Source of the DNA: Gryganskiella cystojenkinii | Lineage: Eukaryota; Mortierellomycota; Mortierellomycetes; Mortierellales; Mortierellaceae | Assembly: GCA_015852425.1 (NCBI GenBank) | Contig: JAAAIG010000866.1 | Location: 1-15,961, forward strand | DNA length: 15,961 bases | Direction of reading: 5' to 3' | Part shown: positions 1 through 7,189 of the stretch, one piece after another | How positions within the stretch are numbered: the first letter of the stretch is position 1 | Layout of the letters: each line of letters starts with the position of its first letter | Notes under the pieces: generated by a model | The model's input: only the letters and a program-made list of their open reading frames with translations | Database searches by the model: none | Told to the model about the DNA's origin: nothing | Program-made: the position numbers and the translations under genes

Positions 1-71
1 AGGCGCTCCATGGCATCCTGTTGTAGACCGTGAGTTCTACTCTGGGGATGCGGTCGTTTGTTTTTGGGCAT
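1..71 (-). CDS. Probable N-terminal start of an unidentified gene running off the left edge
   Basis: On the minus strand an ATG at 71 opens a frame that stays open for 23 codons to the window edge. The peptide begins MPKNKRPHPQSRTHG and is Lys/Arg/His/Gln rich, as is common for nuclear or nucleolar proteins. The start context is CACCATG, with A at -3, which is good for a eukaryotic start. It would be transcribed away from the cluster, in the same direction as genes A-E. I do not recognise the family, and a stretch this short could be chance. The start context and a free intergenic region upstream (72-300) are the only support. Confidence 0.4.
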   Translation of the reverse strand, partial: MPKNKRPHPQSRTHGLQQDAMER

Positions 72-302
72 GGTGAGAAGGCGATTAAAGCAAAGTCATG
101 ACATGCAAAAAAAAACTACCACAAAAATAAGAGTGCCAGAATAAGAGCAAACTAGTGGCTTCGATTTCTCACGTGACCAAGACCATGTGACTGTTAAGAG
201 ATAAATTTAATCGAATTTAATTTTTTTTAAAAGTCAGGTTCCATGGTCTCTCCTTATTTTGCGCAACTTCTCTAGTGATTATATATTTATTTTACATGAT
301 GC

Positions 303-332
303 GAATGTGAATGTGAATGTGAATGCGAATGT
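303..332. repeat. Five-copy hexamer tandem repeat (GAATGT)n
   Basis: Five consecutive 6-bp units read GAATGT, GAATGT, GAATGT, GAATGC, GAATGT. The repeat sits about 20 bp beyond the point where gene A loses similarity to its relatives, so it may mark or have followed the breakpoint that removed the gene's 3' end. Confidence 0.85.
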
Positions 333-342
333 ACTATGCTCT

Positions 343-361
343 TGACAAACATAGTTTGTCA
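343..361. repeat. Perfect 8-bp inverted repeat with 3-nt loop (hairpin)
   Basis: TGACAAAC (343-350), loop ATA and GTTTGTCA (354-361) form a perfect stem. It lies about 35 nt downstream of the gene A stop codon, exactly at the edge of the region similar to the other A-type copies. It could form a small RNA hairpin in the gene A 3' UTR or be a scar of rearrangement. Confidence 0.7.
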
Positions 362-395
362 GTATGATCATCCATGTATTCTGGATCCCTTGATG

Positions 396-1880
396 CTAGA
401 CTGGCCCTATCATGTCCCAATGAAATGAAAACTCGCGTAACTTTGTCAACTGACTGAACTTGTCCAGGATTCGGCATTGAATCGCGCGAATCTCCACTTG
501 CGTGTATAGCCCTGTGTCGTGGAATTGACCTCGGAGTCGACGGCCGTTGGATCGTCTCTTTAGATCCGTCGGAGGGATATCGCCGATCCGACACTTGAAC
601 GACTCGAGGTTGAGACAAGCCCAGTTCTCAGAAGACTCGAGGATATCTTGGGCTAGGAATGAATTTGGTTCAAGACCGGGTTGATGTTCACTTGGGAGGG
701 CGTCGAATCGTCTGAGGTTTGGAGCCGAGCATAAGAGTCTTTGTATTGCGACACTGGTAAATCCTTGCTTGGAGCGACCTCTAGAACCGTACCCGCCGAG
801 ATCTACGCGAATGTTCTCTAAAGTCTTGGCCTGACCCAGAATCGCAGCTGTGGTTAGTGGTCCTATCGCCTCACTAATGGAATCATACGCAAAAGTCTTT
901 AAACCGCCTGCCATTGAGACCAATTGACAGAGACTGGTATCGTCCAAGGAATGACTGGTGTGGACAAGGTTGAGCTCCTCTAGGGCAGGACCACATTGTT
1001 TTTCCTTCAAAACCGAGCCCAGGATCCTCATATCGGCGAATCGACCTGTGACCGAGATGGTTTTCAACCTGGTCAAGGGTCCAAAATCGACTACCTCTCC
1101 TGTGCGTGAAGTGGTCATAACCGAGCTCCAAACCAGCTCCTTCGTATGCTGTCGTTCTACCTCCGATGGATCCTGGATAATGGCATGAGGGTCATCGCGG
1201 ATGATCAATTGCTCGAGACTTGTAGGCAAGGAGGCCCAGAGTCGGACCTGATCGTTGGCATTTCCTCGGGACAACGTCATCGAGGCCAAGCTAACAGTGA
1301 ACTTTGACAGGCTACCTCGTGAACAACAAGCGAGGATCTGGATGGCGGATTCGAGGGCGAGATCGAGGGGCCTCTTTTTCTCTTCTGTAATGACGGATGA
1401 GTGATCGTCTCGTAAGTAGCCCACAGCAAATGGTGAGATATGGCGATCTTGTGCTGACCATGGTTGTGGCTCTTGTTGATCCAGTGGTTGAAGATACGCT
1501 GAATCATCCACAAAGTCGACATCCAATTCCTGAAGCGAGAAAAGAGGATCGCAGCGATCCTTCTCGGTGACTCTAACGGCCTGTGCAAACAAGCTCAAAA
1601 GACTGATGTGTTGGATTCGAAGGACTCGGATCCGATTAAGGTTCTTGGCCAGGGAAACAGCAGCATCGGGTTGAGTGATCATTCCAGAGACAAAGTATGC
1701 GTTCTTGAACTTCCGGTAGGCGGTTTGGCTGGTTCCTAGATCAAAAGTATGCCAGATTTCTTCGATCACACACTGGTACCAGGTCCTGTTGATACGTGCA
1801 CAGACTGTGAGATCGTGTGTTGTCAGGTGCAGAAAGACTTGCTCCAGAAGTTCAGGTGGGAGATCGAGAAGACTGGTCAT
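396..1880 (-). CDS. Gene A: F-box/LRR protein, C-terminally truncated (494 aa)
   Basis: Predicted substrate receptor of an SCF ubiquitin ligase. The F-box is at residues 2-46 (LLDLPPELLEQVFLHL, then the TVCARINRTWYQ helix), followed by degenerate LRR segments from about residue 77 (SLAKNLNRIRVLRI) to 485. The family signature NLESFKCRIGDIP lies near residues 424-436. I chose the ATG at 1880, which starts MTSLLDLPP. The open frame extends to 1913, but that end is a TTG codon, not a credible eukaryotic start. Full-length paralogues B, C and D are 642-650 aa. A ends after KLREFSFHWDMIGPV because a 5-bp tandem duplication (plus-strand AATGAAATGA, 419-428) shifts the frame. Read in the other frame, the next codons again resemble the family (DPEYMDDHTD), but similarity stops near 354. 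A may be a shortened functional protein or an early pseudogene. It is the most divergent of the A-D group. Confidence 0.8.
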   Translation of the reverse strand: MTSLLDLPPELLEQVFLHLTTHDLTVCARINRTWYQCVIEEIWHTFDLGTSQTAYRKFKNAYFVSGMITQPDAAVSLAKNLNRIRVLRIQHISLLSLFAQAVRVTEKDRCDPLFSLQELDVDFVDDSAYLQPLDQQEPQPWSAQDRHISPFAVGYLRDDHSSVITEEKKRPLDLALESAIQILACCSRGSLSKFTVSLASMTLSRGNANDQVRLWASLPTSLEQLIIRDDPHAIIQDPSEVERQHTKELVWSSVMTTSRTGEVVDFGPLTRLKTISVTGRFADMRILGSVLKEKQCGPALEELNLVHTSHSLDDTSLCQLVSMAGGLKTFAYDSISEAIGPLTTAAILGQAKTLENIRVDLGGYGSRGRSKQGFTSVAIQRLLCSAPNLRRFDALPSEHQPGLEPNSFLAQDILESSENWACLNLESFKCRIGDIPPTDLKRRSNGRRLRGQFHDTGLYTQVEIRAIQCRILDKFSQLTKLREFSFHWDMIGPV

Positions 1881-2015
1881 GATTTTTCTTGGGGAAGTTT
1901 CTTGGTCTATCAACGAGGGTGAAGATTTGCTGTTTTGTTTTTGAAGGAATAACAGTGAAAGGGAAAGAGGCGAAGTAAATGGAAAGAAAAAGAAAATAAG
2001 AGAAAGAGATCAAGG

Positions 2016-2028
2016 AAGTGGAGGCAAA
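2016..2028 (-). promoter_or_regulatory. 13-bp word upstream of gene A, shared with gene E
   Basis: AAGTGGAGGCAAA (plus-strand reading) lies 136-148 bp upstream of the gene A ATG. The identical 13-mer is at 12601-12613, 140-152 bp upstream of the gene E ATG, and a two-mismatch version is at 10092-10104 upstream of gene D. Similar position in otherwise diverged flanks suggests a retained promoter element. No known factor is assigned. Confidence 0.4.
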
Positions 2029-2156
2029 GTTATTGCCTGGCGCTTGAGAGCCCCAAACCGATCATTTCCACAAGTGCTTCACCCGCATCGCCTTTTGTTC
2101 TCCGAGGAAAAAAAAAAAAAAATTAAAGGCAAAGTTCGAGCAAAAGTTTAAACTTT

Positions 2157-2179
2157 CTTATTTCCTTCTTGAGTGCTAT
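2157..2179 (-). terminator. Gene B 3' UTR conserved block and poly(A)-like signal
   Basis: In the gene B direction, ATAGCACTCAA (2169-2179) lies about 52 nt after the stop and is followed by AAATAAG (2157-2163). The same block occurs at matching distance after genes C and D. The AATAAG-like word is a plausible poly(A) signal variant. The upstream word may be just inherited sequence or a 3'-end element. Confidence 0.5.
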
Positions 2180-2230
2180 CCTGCCCACATAGGCATGTAA
2201 ATTAGAAAGCTGAGCCGGGCTTAGCTTGTA

Positions 2231-4162
2231 CTACCACCAGTCGTACGTCTTCAAATCTTCACATCCGCCATGGATCTCAACGATTCTTTCGCCAATAGAG
2301 TGTCCAACCCCTCGCCTTGTAAAGAAATCATCTCGGGACTCCTTTCCATAGTCAGGCCAATTCTCTTTGATCCACGCCTCCTCTTCGGCACCCTGACCTT
2401 GCGCCATCCTCCAGAGGTGCATCCGCCGCATGGCTTTAAGATTCCTGAGTTGATCGAACCCATCCTCGAGCCGCATCGAGAGACAAGCGTACTGGTATCC
2501 GATCTGTCGGGCGGAATTGAATCGGTCATCCTCTCCGCCATCCTCTCCGTCATCATCTTCGTCACTGACAGGCTCTTCCACACACCGTCCATTTGCACCG
2601 ACACTGTCGTGGCCCAAGGAGAGCTCGCGTAACTTTGTCATACCACTGAACTTGGCCAGGATCTGACGTTGAATCAATTGACTCAGAGACTTTGTCCATA
2701 GACTTGGATCATGATATTCACCCCTGAGACGTCGACCGTTGGTCTTTCGCTCCAGATCTGGACGAGGAACACCGCCGATCGCGCACTTGAAGGACTCAAG
2801 GTTAACACAAACCCAATCCTCTTCCTCTTTAGGGTCACGAAAAATGTCCTCGGCCATAAACAAGTTTGGGTGCGTTCTAGATCGATAGTCGGCCGGGATG
2901 GTATCGAATCGCCTCAGTCGTGGAGCGGAACAAAAGAAACTTTGAATCGATTCACTGGAAAGTCCCCTACGATTTCCCTCGTCACCAATGTCAATGCGAA
3001 GGTTCTCCAAGGTCGTACTTTGGAGCAAGATCGCACTAGCGGTCAAAGGCCCGAGGAAATCACTCGGAGAATGGTATACAAACGTCTTTAATCCGCCGCT
3101 CCTGTCGACACCCAATTCAGGGCCATCGCCACCACTACCATAATTTCGGCCAGCCATTGAGATCAATGAAGCGAGAACGGGATCCGTAAGAGAAAGATAA
3201 GCACGATGAAGGTTCAGCTCCTCCAGAGCAGGACCACAGTGTCGCTTCGTCAAGACAGATACAAGCGTTCGGATGTCCGTCCAGGTCCCTGTAGTGGAGA
3301 TGACTTTTAACTTGCTCAGCGGAGGCAGCGATCCTCCAGTGTCACTAATTCTTCCTTTTCGTGCGGATGACGATGAGGATGACGGCGGTTGTCCAGAGCC
3401 ATAGTTGGATATCCGTTCCCACCAATCGTTTAGCACCGTCCAGGGCATCATCTGCCAACCGGTTTCAAATTTCCTGTAGAAATCGTCCATGATTATTAGC
3501 TGTTCGAGACTTGCGGGCAAGGCGGACCAGAGCCTGGCTTGATCCAGGAACTGACCGAGAATCGTGAACGATTGTAACCCGATACTGAATTTGACGAGAT
3601 TCCCTTTTGACTGAGCTAGGATCAAGAAAACGGCTTCGACAAGATTGAGGGCTCCGCTCTCCTGATGCTCCGCTGGCGGTAGAGATGCTACAAAAGCGGA
3701 GTGCTTAGGCAATGGATAGGAAGGATCGTCCTTGAAGTCGACATCGAGCTCCTGGAGAAAACAAAGCCCATCACAGCCGCTGCGATCATCCTTGCTTGAA
3801 TTGTGCTGTTTTTCTCGATTCACACGGATTGCCTGAGCAAACAAGTTCAGAATAGAGACATGCCGGATTTTGAGGACTCGAACCCTTTTGAGGTTCTTTG
3901 CCAGAAAGGCAGCAGCAGCAGATGCAGTGGCGGTTGATCCGTGATCACTGGCGTGCGTGTTGCCGCTTCCTAGCTCAAAGATATGCCAGATCCGGTTGAT
4001 GAGGGCTTGGTACCATGACTTGTTAACCCGAGCACAAACTGCAAGATCGTGTTTCGAGAGGTGCGCATAAACCATGTCCCATATCTCAGATGGGAGATCC
4101 AACAGTCTTACAACGACTGTTATTGTGGTGAATGGCTCTTGACAAGTCAACGGTGTCAGCAT
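2231..4162 (-). CDS. Gene B: F-box/LRR protein (643 aa)
   Basis: Likely SCF ligase substrate receptor acting in cytosol or nucleus; no signal peptide or membrane helix is seen. The F-box is at residues 19-62 (LLDLPSEIWDMVYAHL, then AVCARVNKSWYQ). An Ala/Thr/Ser linker (68-86) follows, then degenerate LRR segments from about 87 (LAKNLKRVRVLKIR) to about 390, interrupted by a low-complexity Ser run (261-266). The signature NLESFKCAIGGVPRPDL is at 454-470. A strongly acidic linker occupies about 529-546, then a last LRR-like segment (YACLSMRLEDGFDQL) and a Trp-rich tail ending TYDWW. The ATG at 4162 is shared in position and sequence with gene C (MLTPL). B and C are near-identical over the N-terminal third and in their promoters, but the middle of B is closer to gene D. 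Single exon. Confidence 0.9.
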   Translation of the reverse strand: MLTPLTCQEPFTTITVVVRLLDLPSEIWDMVYAHLSKHDLAVCARVNKSWYQALINRIWHIFELGSGNTHASDHGSTATASAAAAFLAKNLKRVRVLKIRHVSILNLFAQAIRVNREKQHNSSKDDRSGCDGLCFLQELDVDFKDDPSYPLPKHSAFVASLPPAEHQESGALNLVEAVFLILAQSKGNLVKFSIGLQSFTILGQFLDQARLWSALPASLEQLIIMDDFYRKFETGWQMMPWTVLNDWWERISNYGSGQPPSSSSSSARKGRISDTGGSLPPLSKLKVISTTGTWTDIRTLVSVLTKRHCGPALEELNLHRAYLSLTDPVLASLISMAGRNYGSGGDGPELGVDRSGGLKTFVYHSPSDFLGPLTASAILLQSTTLENLRIDIGDEGNRRGLSSESIQSFFCSAPRLRRFDTIPADYRSRTHPNLFMAEDIFRDPKEEEDWVCVNLESFKCAIGGVPRPDLERKTNGRRLRGEYHDPSLWTKSLSQLIQRQILAKFSGMTKLRELSLGHDSVGANGRCVEEPVSDEDDDGEDGGEDDRFNSARQIGYQYACLSMRLEDGFDQLRNLKAMRRMHLWRMAQGQGAEEEAWIKENWPDYGKESRDDFFTRRGVGHSIGERIVEIHGGCEDLKTYDWW

Positions 4163-4290
4163 TGCGGTTACTTTGGACGAATGAAGATGGCAAGAGTGGT
4201 AAAATGAATCAGAATTGAATGGAATGATGGAAATGGGGGCATGAGAAATCAGATTGGGATGAGGATTGTCATGGCGAAAAAAGACAAAAA
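4163..4290 (-). promoter_or_regulatory. Gene B promoter/5' UTR, duplicated in gene C
   Basis: This flank aligns nearly base for base with 7008-7131 upstream of gene C, including long shared words around ATGAATCAGAATTGAA and GGAATGATGGAAATGGGGGCAT, and TGGCGAAAA about 110 bp upstream of the start. Its retention indicates that B and C were duplicated together with their promoter and are probably regulated alike. Confidence 0.65.
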
Positions 4291-4318
4291 AGAGTAGGGA
4301 CCCTTTTAGTTTTTTTTG

Positions 4319-4944
4319 TTAGAGCCCTGACAGAGTCGCCTGGGCTGAATCTCTCCAGAGCTCTTTTTTTTAGAGCCCCAAAGAAAGTCGCTCCTCGGAG
4401 CACCTTGTGATTGCAAGTGAACGCCAAGACGATTGTGGTGTTGAATTACCTGTATGTACTGTACAACCAAGCCAAAATCTAACGATTTGCAGCGCCTCCA
4501 GTCAAAAAATGTGTATATCGCGAGTACCCTCATCTTAAAGTTCATAACCCATCTCAAAGAAATAACCTCCTTTGGAAATCGTCCATGTTTCATCCTTAGC
4601 GCTTTGACTCTGCGCCATCCTCCCAAGGCATATCCTCCGCATAGTTTTCAGGTTCTTGAGTTGATCGAGCCCATCCTCGAGTTGTACGGAAAGACAAGCA
4701 TATTGGTATTCCATCTGGGGGTCACAATCGAAGGATCAGTTGTGTTCTTCGTCAGTACTATCATCCATGGATTCTGGATCCTATTATGCTAGACCGACGC
4801 TGTTCCAATGAAAGCTCACATAGCTTTGTGATTTGACCGAACTACGCCAGAATTCAGCATTGGAGATCTCGACTCTCATATGTGCGTGTTACAACCATAT
4901 GTTGTGGAAATGATCTCGAAAGCCGTCGGATCTCCTTTTGGATC
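4319..4944 (-). pseudogene. Relic 1: decayed C-terminal fragment of an A-type F-box/LRR gene
   Basis: Lying between B and C, this matches the C-terminal part of gene A and relic 2, with no F-box or upstream LRRs. Its 5' edge is at the GATCCAAAAGGAG junction (4932-4944), identical to relic 2 (7828-7840). An in-frame nonsense codon, GGA to TGA at 4735-4737, interrupts the frame compared with relic 2. The following piece, readable from the ATG at 4714 to the TAA at 4535, still reads EYQYACLSVQLEDGLDQL, the last LRR segment of the family. Relic 1 lacks the 5-bp duplication found in gene A and relic 2. The left part (4319-4450) is non-coding sequence shared with relic 2, including a degenerate direct repeat (AGAGCCC followed by AGTCGC). 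Clear pseudogene; exact ends are approximate. Confidence 0.8.
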
Positions 4945-5078
4945 ATAAGAAAAAACAATTCGATTTAACGGCAATGGTCCAGACAGAGTCTTATGCTCTC
5001 TTATTTTCGTTATTGAGTGCTATCCTATATTACTCAAATAAGCATCTAAAACAGAAAAATGTGTGAACTTGGCCTGAA
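4945..5078. other. Gene C 3' flank joined to relic 1
   Basis: This is the 3' flank of gene C. In the gene C direction it contains ATAGCACTCAA (5013-5023, about 56 nt after the stop) and an AATAAG-like word at 5000-5006, both matching the flanks of B and D. Further on, an ACCATTGC word (around 4971-4978) leads into the relic junction, in the same order as downstream of gene D. Confidence 0.55.
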
Positions 5079-7007
5079 TTACCACCAGTCATACGTCTTC
5101 AAATCATCACGTCCGCCATGAACCTCAGCGATTCCCTCGCCAATTGCGACTTCAAGCCCTCGCTTGGTAAAGAAATCATCTCGAGACTCCTTTCCGTAGT
5201 CAGGCCAATTCTCTTTGATCCACGCTTGCTCTTCGACTCCCTGACCATGCGCCATCCTCCAGAGGTGCATCCGCCGCATGGCTTTAAGGTTCTTGAGTTG
5301 ATCGAACCCATCCTCGAGTCGCATCGAGAGACATGCGTACTGGTATCCGGTCTGTCCGGCGGAAATGAGCTGGTCATCCTCTACGTAATCCTCTCCGTCA
5401 TCGTCTTTGTCACTAATAACCCTCTCCTCATGCCATTCTGCTGGACGGAGACTGTCATGTCCCAGCGAAAGCTCGCGCAATTTTTTCATGCCGCTGAATT
5501 TAGCCAGGATCCGACGTTGAATCAATCGACTCTCCTCTCGGCTATAACGATTTGGATCATGGTATTCACCCCTGAGACGTCGGTTGTTGATCTTTCTCTC
5601 CAGATCTGGTCGAGGAACACCACCGATTGCGCACTTGAAGGACTCAAGGTTAACACAAACCCAATCCTCTTCCTCCTCTGAGCCACGAAGAATGTCCTTG
5701 ACCATAAACATGTTTAGCCGCGTTCCGGATGGATAATTGACAGGGATGGTATCGAACCGCTTTAGTCTTGGAGCGGTACATAGGAGTCTCTGAATTGTGG
5801 CACTCGACAACCCTTTGCAGTGACTGACACCTCCAATATAGATCCGAATGTTTTCGAGAGTCTTGCTTTGATCTAGGATCGCGGATGTGGTCAAGGCTCC
5901 GATAGCATAACCGAAAGATTGATAAGCCAATGTCTTTAAACCACCATTGTTCCTGCTGCCGATGCCACATGCAGGAACATCATCATCATCGTAGTCTCGA
6001 CCGGCCATCGAGATCAATGTGGAGAGACTGGTATCATCCAGAGAAAGGAAGGTGCGGACAAGGGTCAGTTCCTCCAAGGCTGGACCGCACCTTCTCTCAG
6101 TCAAGACGGACACAAGGATACGTATATCGGTCCAAACACCTGTGACCGAGAGGACTTTAAGATTGCTAAGAGGTGGTAGCGATCCGCTAGTGATTCCTCC
6201 TCCACTTTCTGAGGATGATGTTGGTGAGGATGGCTGTCCTAAGGGAAAACGGGAGATACGTCCCAACCAGGCATAAATATCTCCGAACATTGGCGTGGAC
6301 ATACCGTCCAAGATCTTCTTGCGGAAATCGTCATAGACAATCAATTGTTCAAGGCTTGTGGGCAAAGCGGACCAGAGCCTTGCCTGGTCCACAAACTGAC
6401 CTAGAATCGTGAACGATTGTAACCCGATGATGAACTTGACGAGATTCCCATTGGACTGAGCGAGGACCAAGAGGACAGCCTCGACAAGGCTGAAGGCTCC
6501 ATTCTCATGCTGTTCATTTGGTGGTGGAGGTGTTACAAAAGCAGATTGCTCATGCATCCGATAGGAAAGATCGTCCTTGAAGTCGACATCGAGCTCTTGG
6601 AGAAAACAAAGCCCATCACAGCCGCCGCGATCATCCTTGTTTGAATTGTACTGTTCTTCTCGATTCACACGGATTGCCTGAGCAAACAAGTTCAATATAG
6701 GGACATGTCGGATATTGAGGACTCGGATCTTATTGAGGTTCTTTGCAAGGGAGGCAGCAGCAGCAGATGCAGTGGCGGTTGATCCGTGATCACTGGCGTG
6801 CGTGTTGCCGCTTCCTAGCTCAAAGATATGCCAGATCCGGTTGACGAGGGCTTGGTACCATGACTTGTTAACCCGAGCACAAGCTGCAAGATCGTGTTTC
6901 GAGAGGTGCGCGCAGACCATGTCCCATATCTCAGATGGGAGATCCAACAGTCTTACAGCGACTGTTGTTGTGGTGGATGGTTCTTGATCCTTCAACGGTG
7001 TCAGCAT
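5079..7007 (-). CDS. Gene C: F-box/LRR protein (642 aa), mosaic of B-type and A-type sequence
   Basis: Likely SCF ligase receptor and closest relative of gene B over the N-terminal third. The F-box is at residues 19-62 (LLDLPSEIWDMVCAHL, AACARVNKSWYQ), followed by the same Ala/Ser/Thr linker and LRR segments from residue 87. A Ser/Gly-rich patch (261-275) precedes the central LRRs. Residues about 322-410 are unlike B and D and resemble gene A instead: SLDDTSL, then AIGxLTTxAILxQxKTLENIR. An Asp run (339-343) sits in this tract. From about residue 450 the protein is B-like again (NLESFKCAIGGVPRPDL), with an acidic linker (KDDDGEDYVEDD) and a TYDWW tail. Start chosen by identity with gene B. 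The stop is TAA, against TAG in B. Single uninterrupted exon. Confidence 0.9.
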   Translation of the reverse strand: MLTPLKDQEPSTTTTVAVRLLDLPSEIWDMVCAHLSKHDLAACARVNKSWYQALVNRIWHIFELGSGNTHASDHGSTATASAAAASLAKNLNKIRVLNIRHVPILNLFAQAIRVNREEQYNSNKDDRGGCDGLCFLQELDVDFKDDLSYRMHEQSAFVTPPPPNEQHENGAFSLVEAVLLVLAQSNGNLVKFIIGLQSFTILGQFVDQARLWSALPTSLEQLIVYDDFRKKILDGMSTPMFGDIYAWLGRISRFPLGQPSSPTSSSESGGGITSGSLPPLSNLKVLSVTGVWTDIRILVSVLTERRCGPALEELTLVRTFLSLDDTSLSTLISMAGRDYDDDDVPACGIGSRNNGGLKTLAYQSFGYAIGALTTSAILDQSKTLENIRIYIGGVSHCKGLSSATIQRLLCTAPRLKRFDTIPVNYPSGTRLNMFMVKDILRGSEEEEDWVCVNLESFKCAIGGVPRPDLERKINNRRLRGEYHDPNRYSREESRLIQRRILAKFSGMKKLRELSLGHDSLRPAEWHEERVISDKDDDGEDYVEDDQLISAGQTGYQYACLSMRLEDGFDQLKNLKAMRRMHLWRMAHGQGVEEQAWIKENWPDYGKESRDDFFTKRGLEVAIGEGIAEVHGGRDDLKTYDWW

Positions 7008-7131
7008 TGCCGTTAATTTTGATGAATGAAGATAGCAAGTGTGGCAAGATGAATCAGAATTGAAGGGAATGATGGAAATGGGGGCATCAGAAATCAGACT
7101 GGGAAGAAGTTAGATGGTCATGGCGAAAGAG
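7008..7131 (-). promoter_or_regulatory. Gene C promoter/5' UTR, copy of the gene B promoter
   Basis: Nearly the same sequence as 4163-4283, including TGGCGAAA at 7121-7128 (about 114-121 bp upstream of the ATG) and the GGAATGATGGAAATGGGGGCAT block. It differs by scattered substitutions and a few inserted bases. Beyond it are poly-purine and T-rich stretches (7129-7190) and then relic 2. Confidence 0.65.
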
Positions 7132-7189
7132 GAAAAAAAAAAAAGAATAGGGGACAGTTTCATGGTTATTTTATTTTTTTTAGTTTTTT

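Larger units (their letters stand above)
72..395. other. Intergenic region between the left-edge gene and the 3' end of gene A
   Basis: No gene is visible here. The stretch is AT-rich (for example 200-235) and would hold the promoter of the left-edge gene plus the 3' flank of gene A. It contains a CACGTG E-box-like site at 170-175, a TTGCGCAA palindrome at 259-266, a hexamer repeat at 303-332 and a hairpin at 343-361. Recognisable similarity to the A-type gene C-terminus starts only at about 354, so the rest of that C-terminus is absent. Confidence 0.6.
1881..2230. other. Intergenic: gene A 5' flank and gene B 3' flank
   Basis: No gene is seen. The A-proximal part (1914-2015) is purine-rich on the plus strand, which is pyrimidine-rich in the direction of gene A, as in many fungal 5' flanks. 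It contains the shared word at 2016-2028, a 6-bp inverted repeat AGGCAA/TTGCCT at 2022-2038 and an A-run near 2108-2122. The B-proximal part (2157-2230) is the conserved 3' flank shared with C and D. Confidence 0.65.

Noticed and set aside
259..266. TTGCGCAA palindrome here and at 13153-13160 as a common operator
   Set aside because: An 8-bp palindrome occurring twice in 16 kb beside two unrelated genes is too weak to call a shared regulatory site.
334..618. 94-aa minus-strand frame overlapping the 3' end of gene A as a separate gene
   Set aside because: It is the alternative frame across the gene A 3' end. Its DPEYMDDHTD part is the old continuation of gene A beyond the frameshift, and the rest is a shadow of the A coding frame.
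1881..1913. Extension of gene A by 11 codons upstream of the ATG at 1880
   Set aside because: The extension begins with TTG, and the ATG at 1880 lies directly before the F-box as expected. A non-ATG start in a fungal nuclear gene is not supported.
5118..5681. A 187-aa plus-strand ORF antisense to gene C, with similar antisense frames opposite B (2270-2632, 2711-3091) and D (7993-8328)
   Set aside because: Their mutual similarity is explained by the conserved sense-strand coding sequence. None has promoter support or a recognisable domain of its own.
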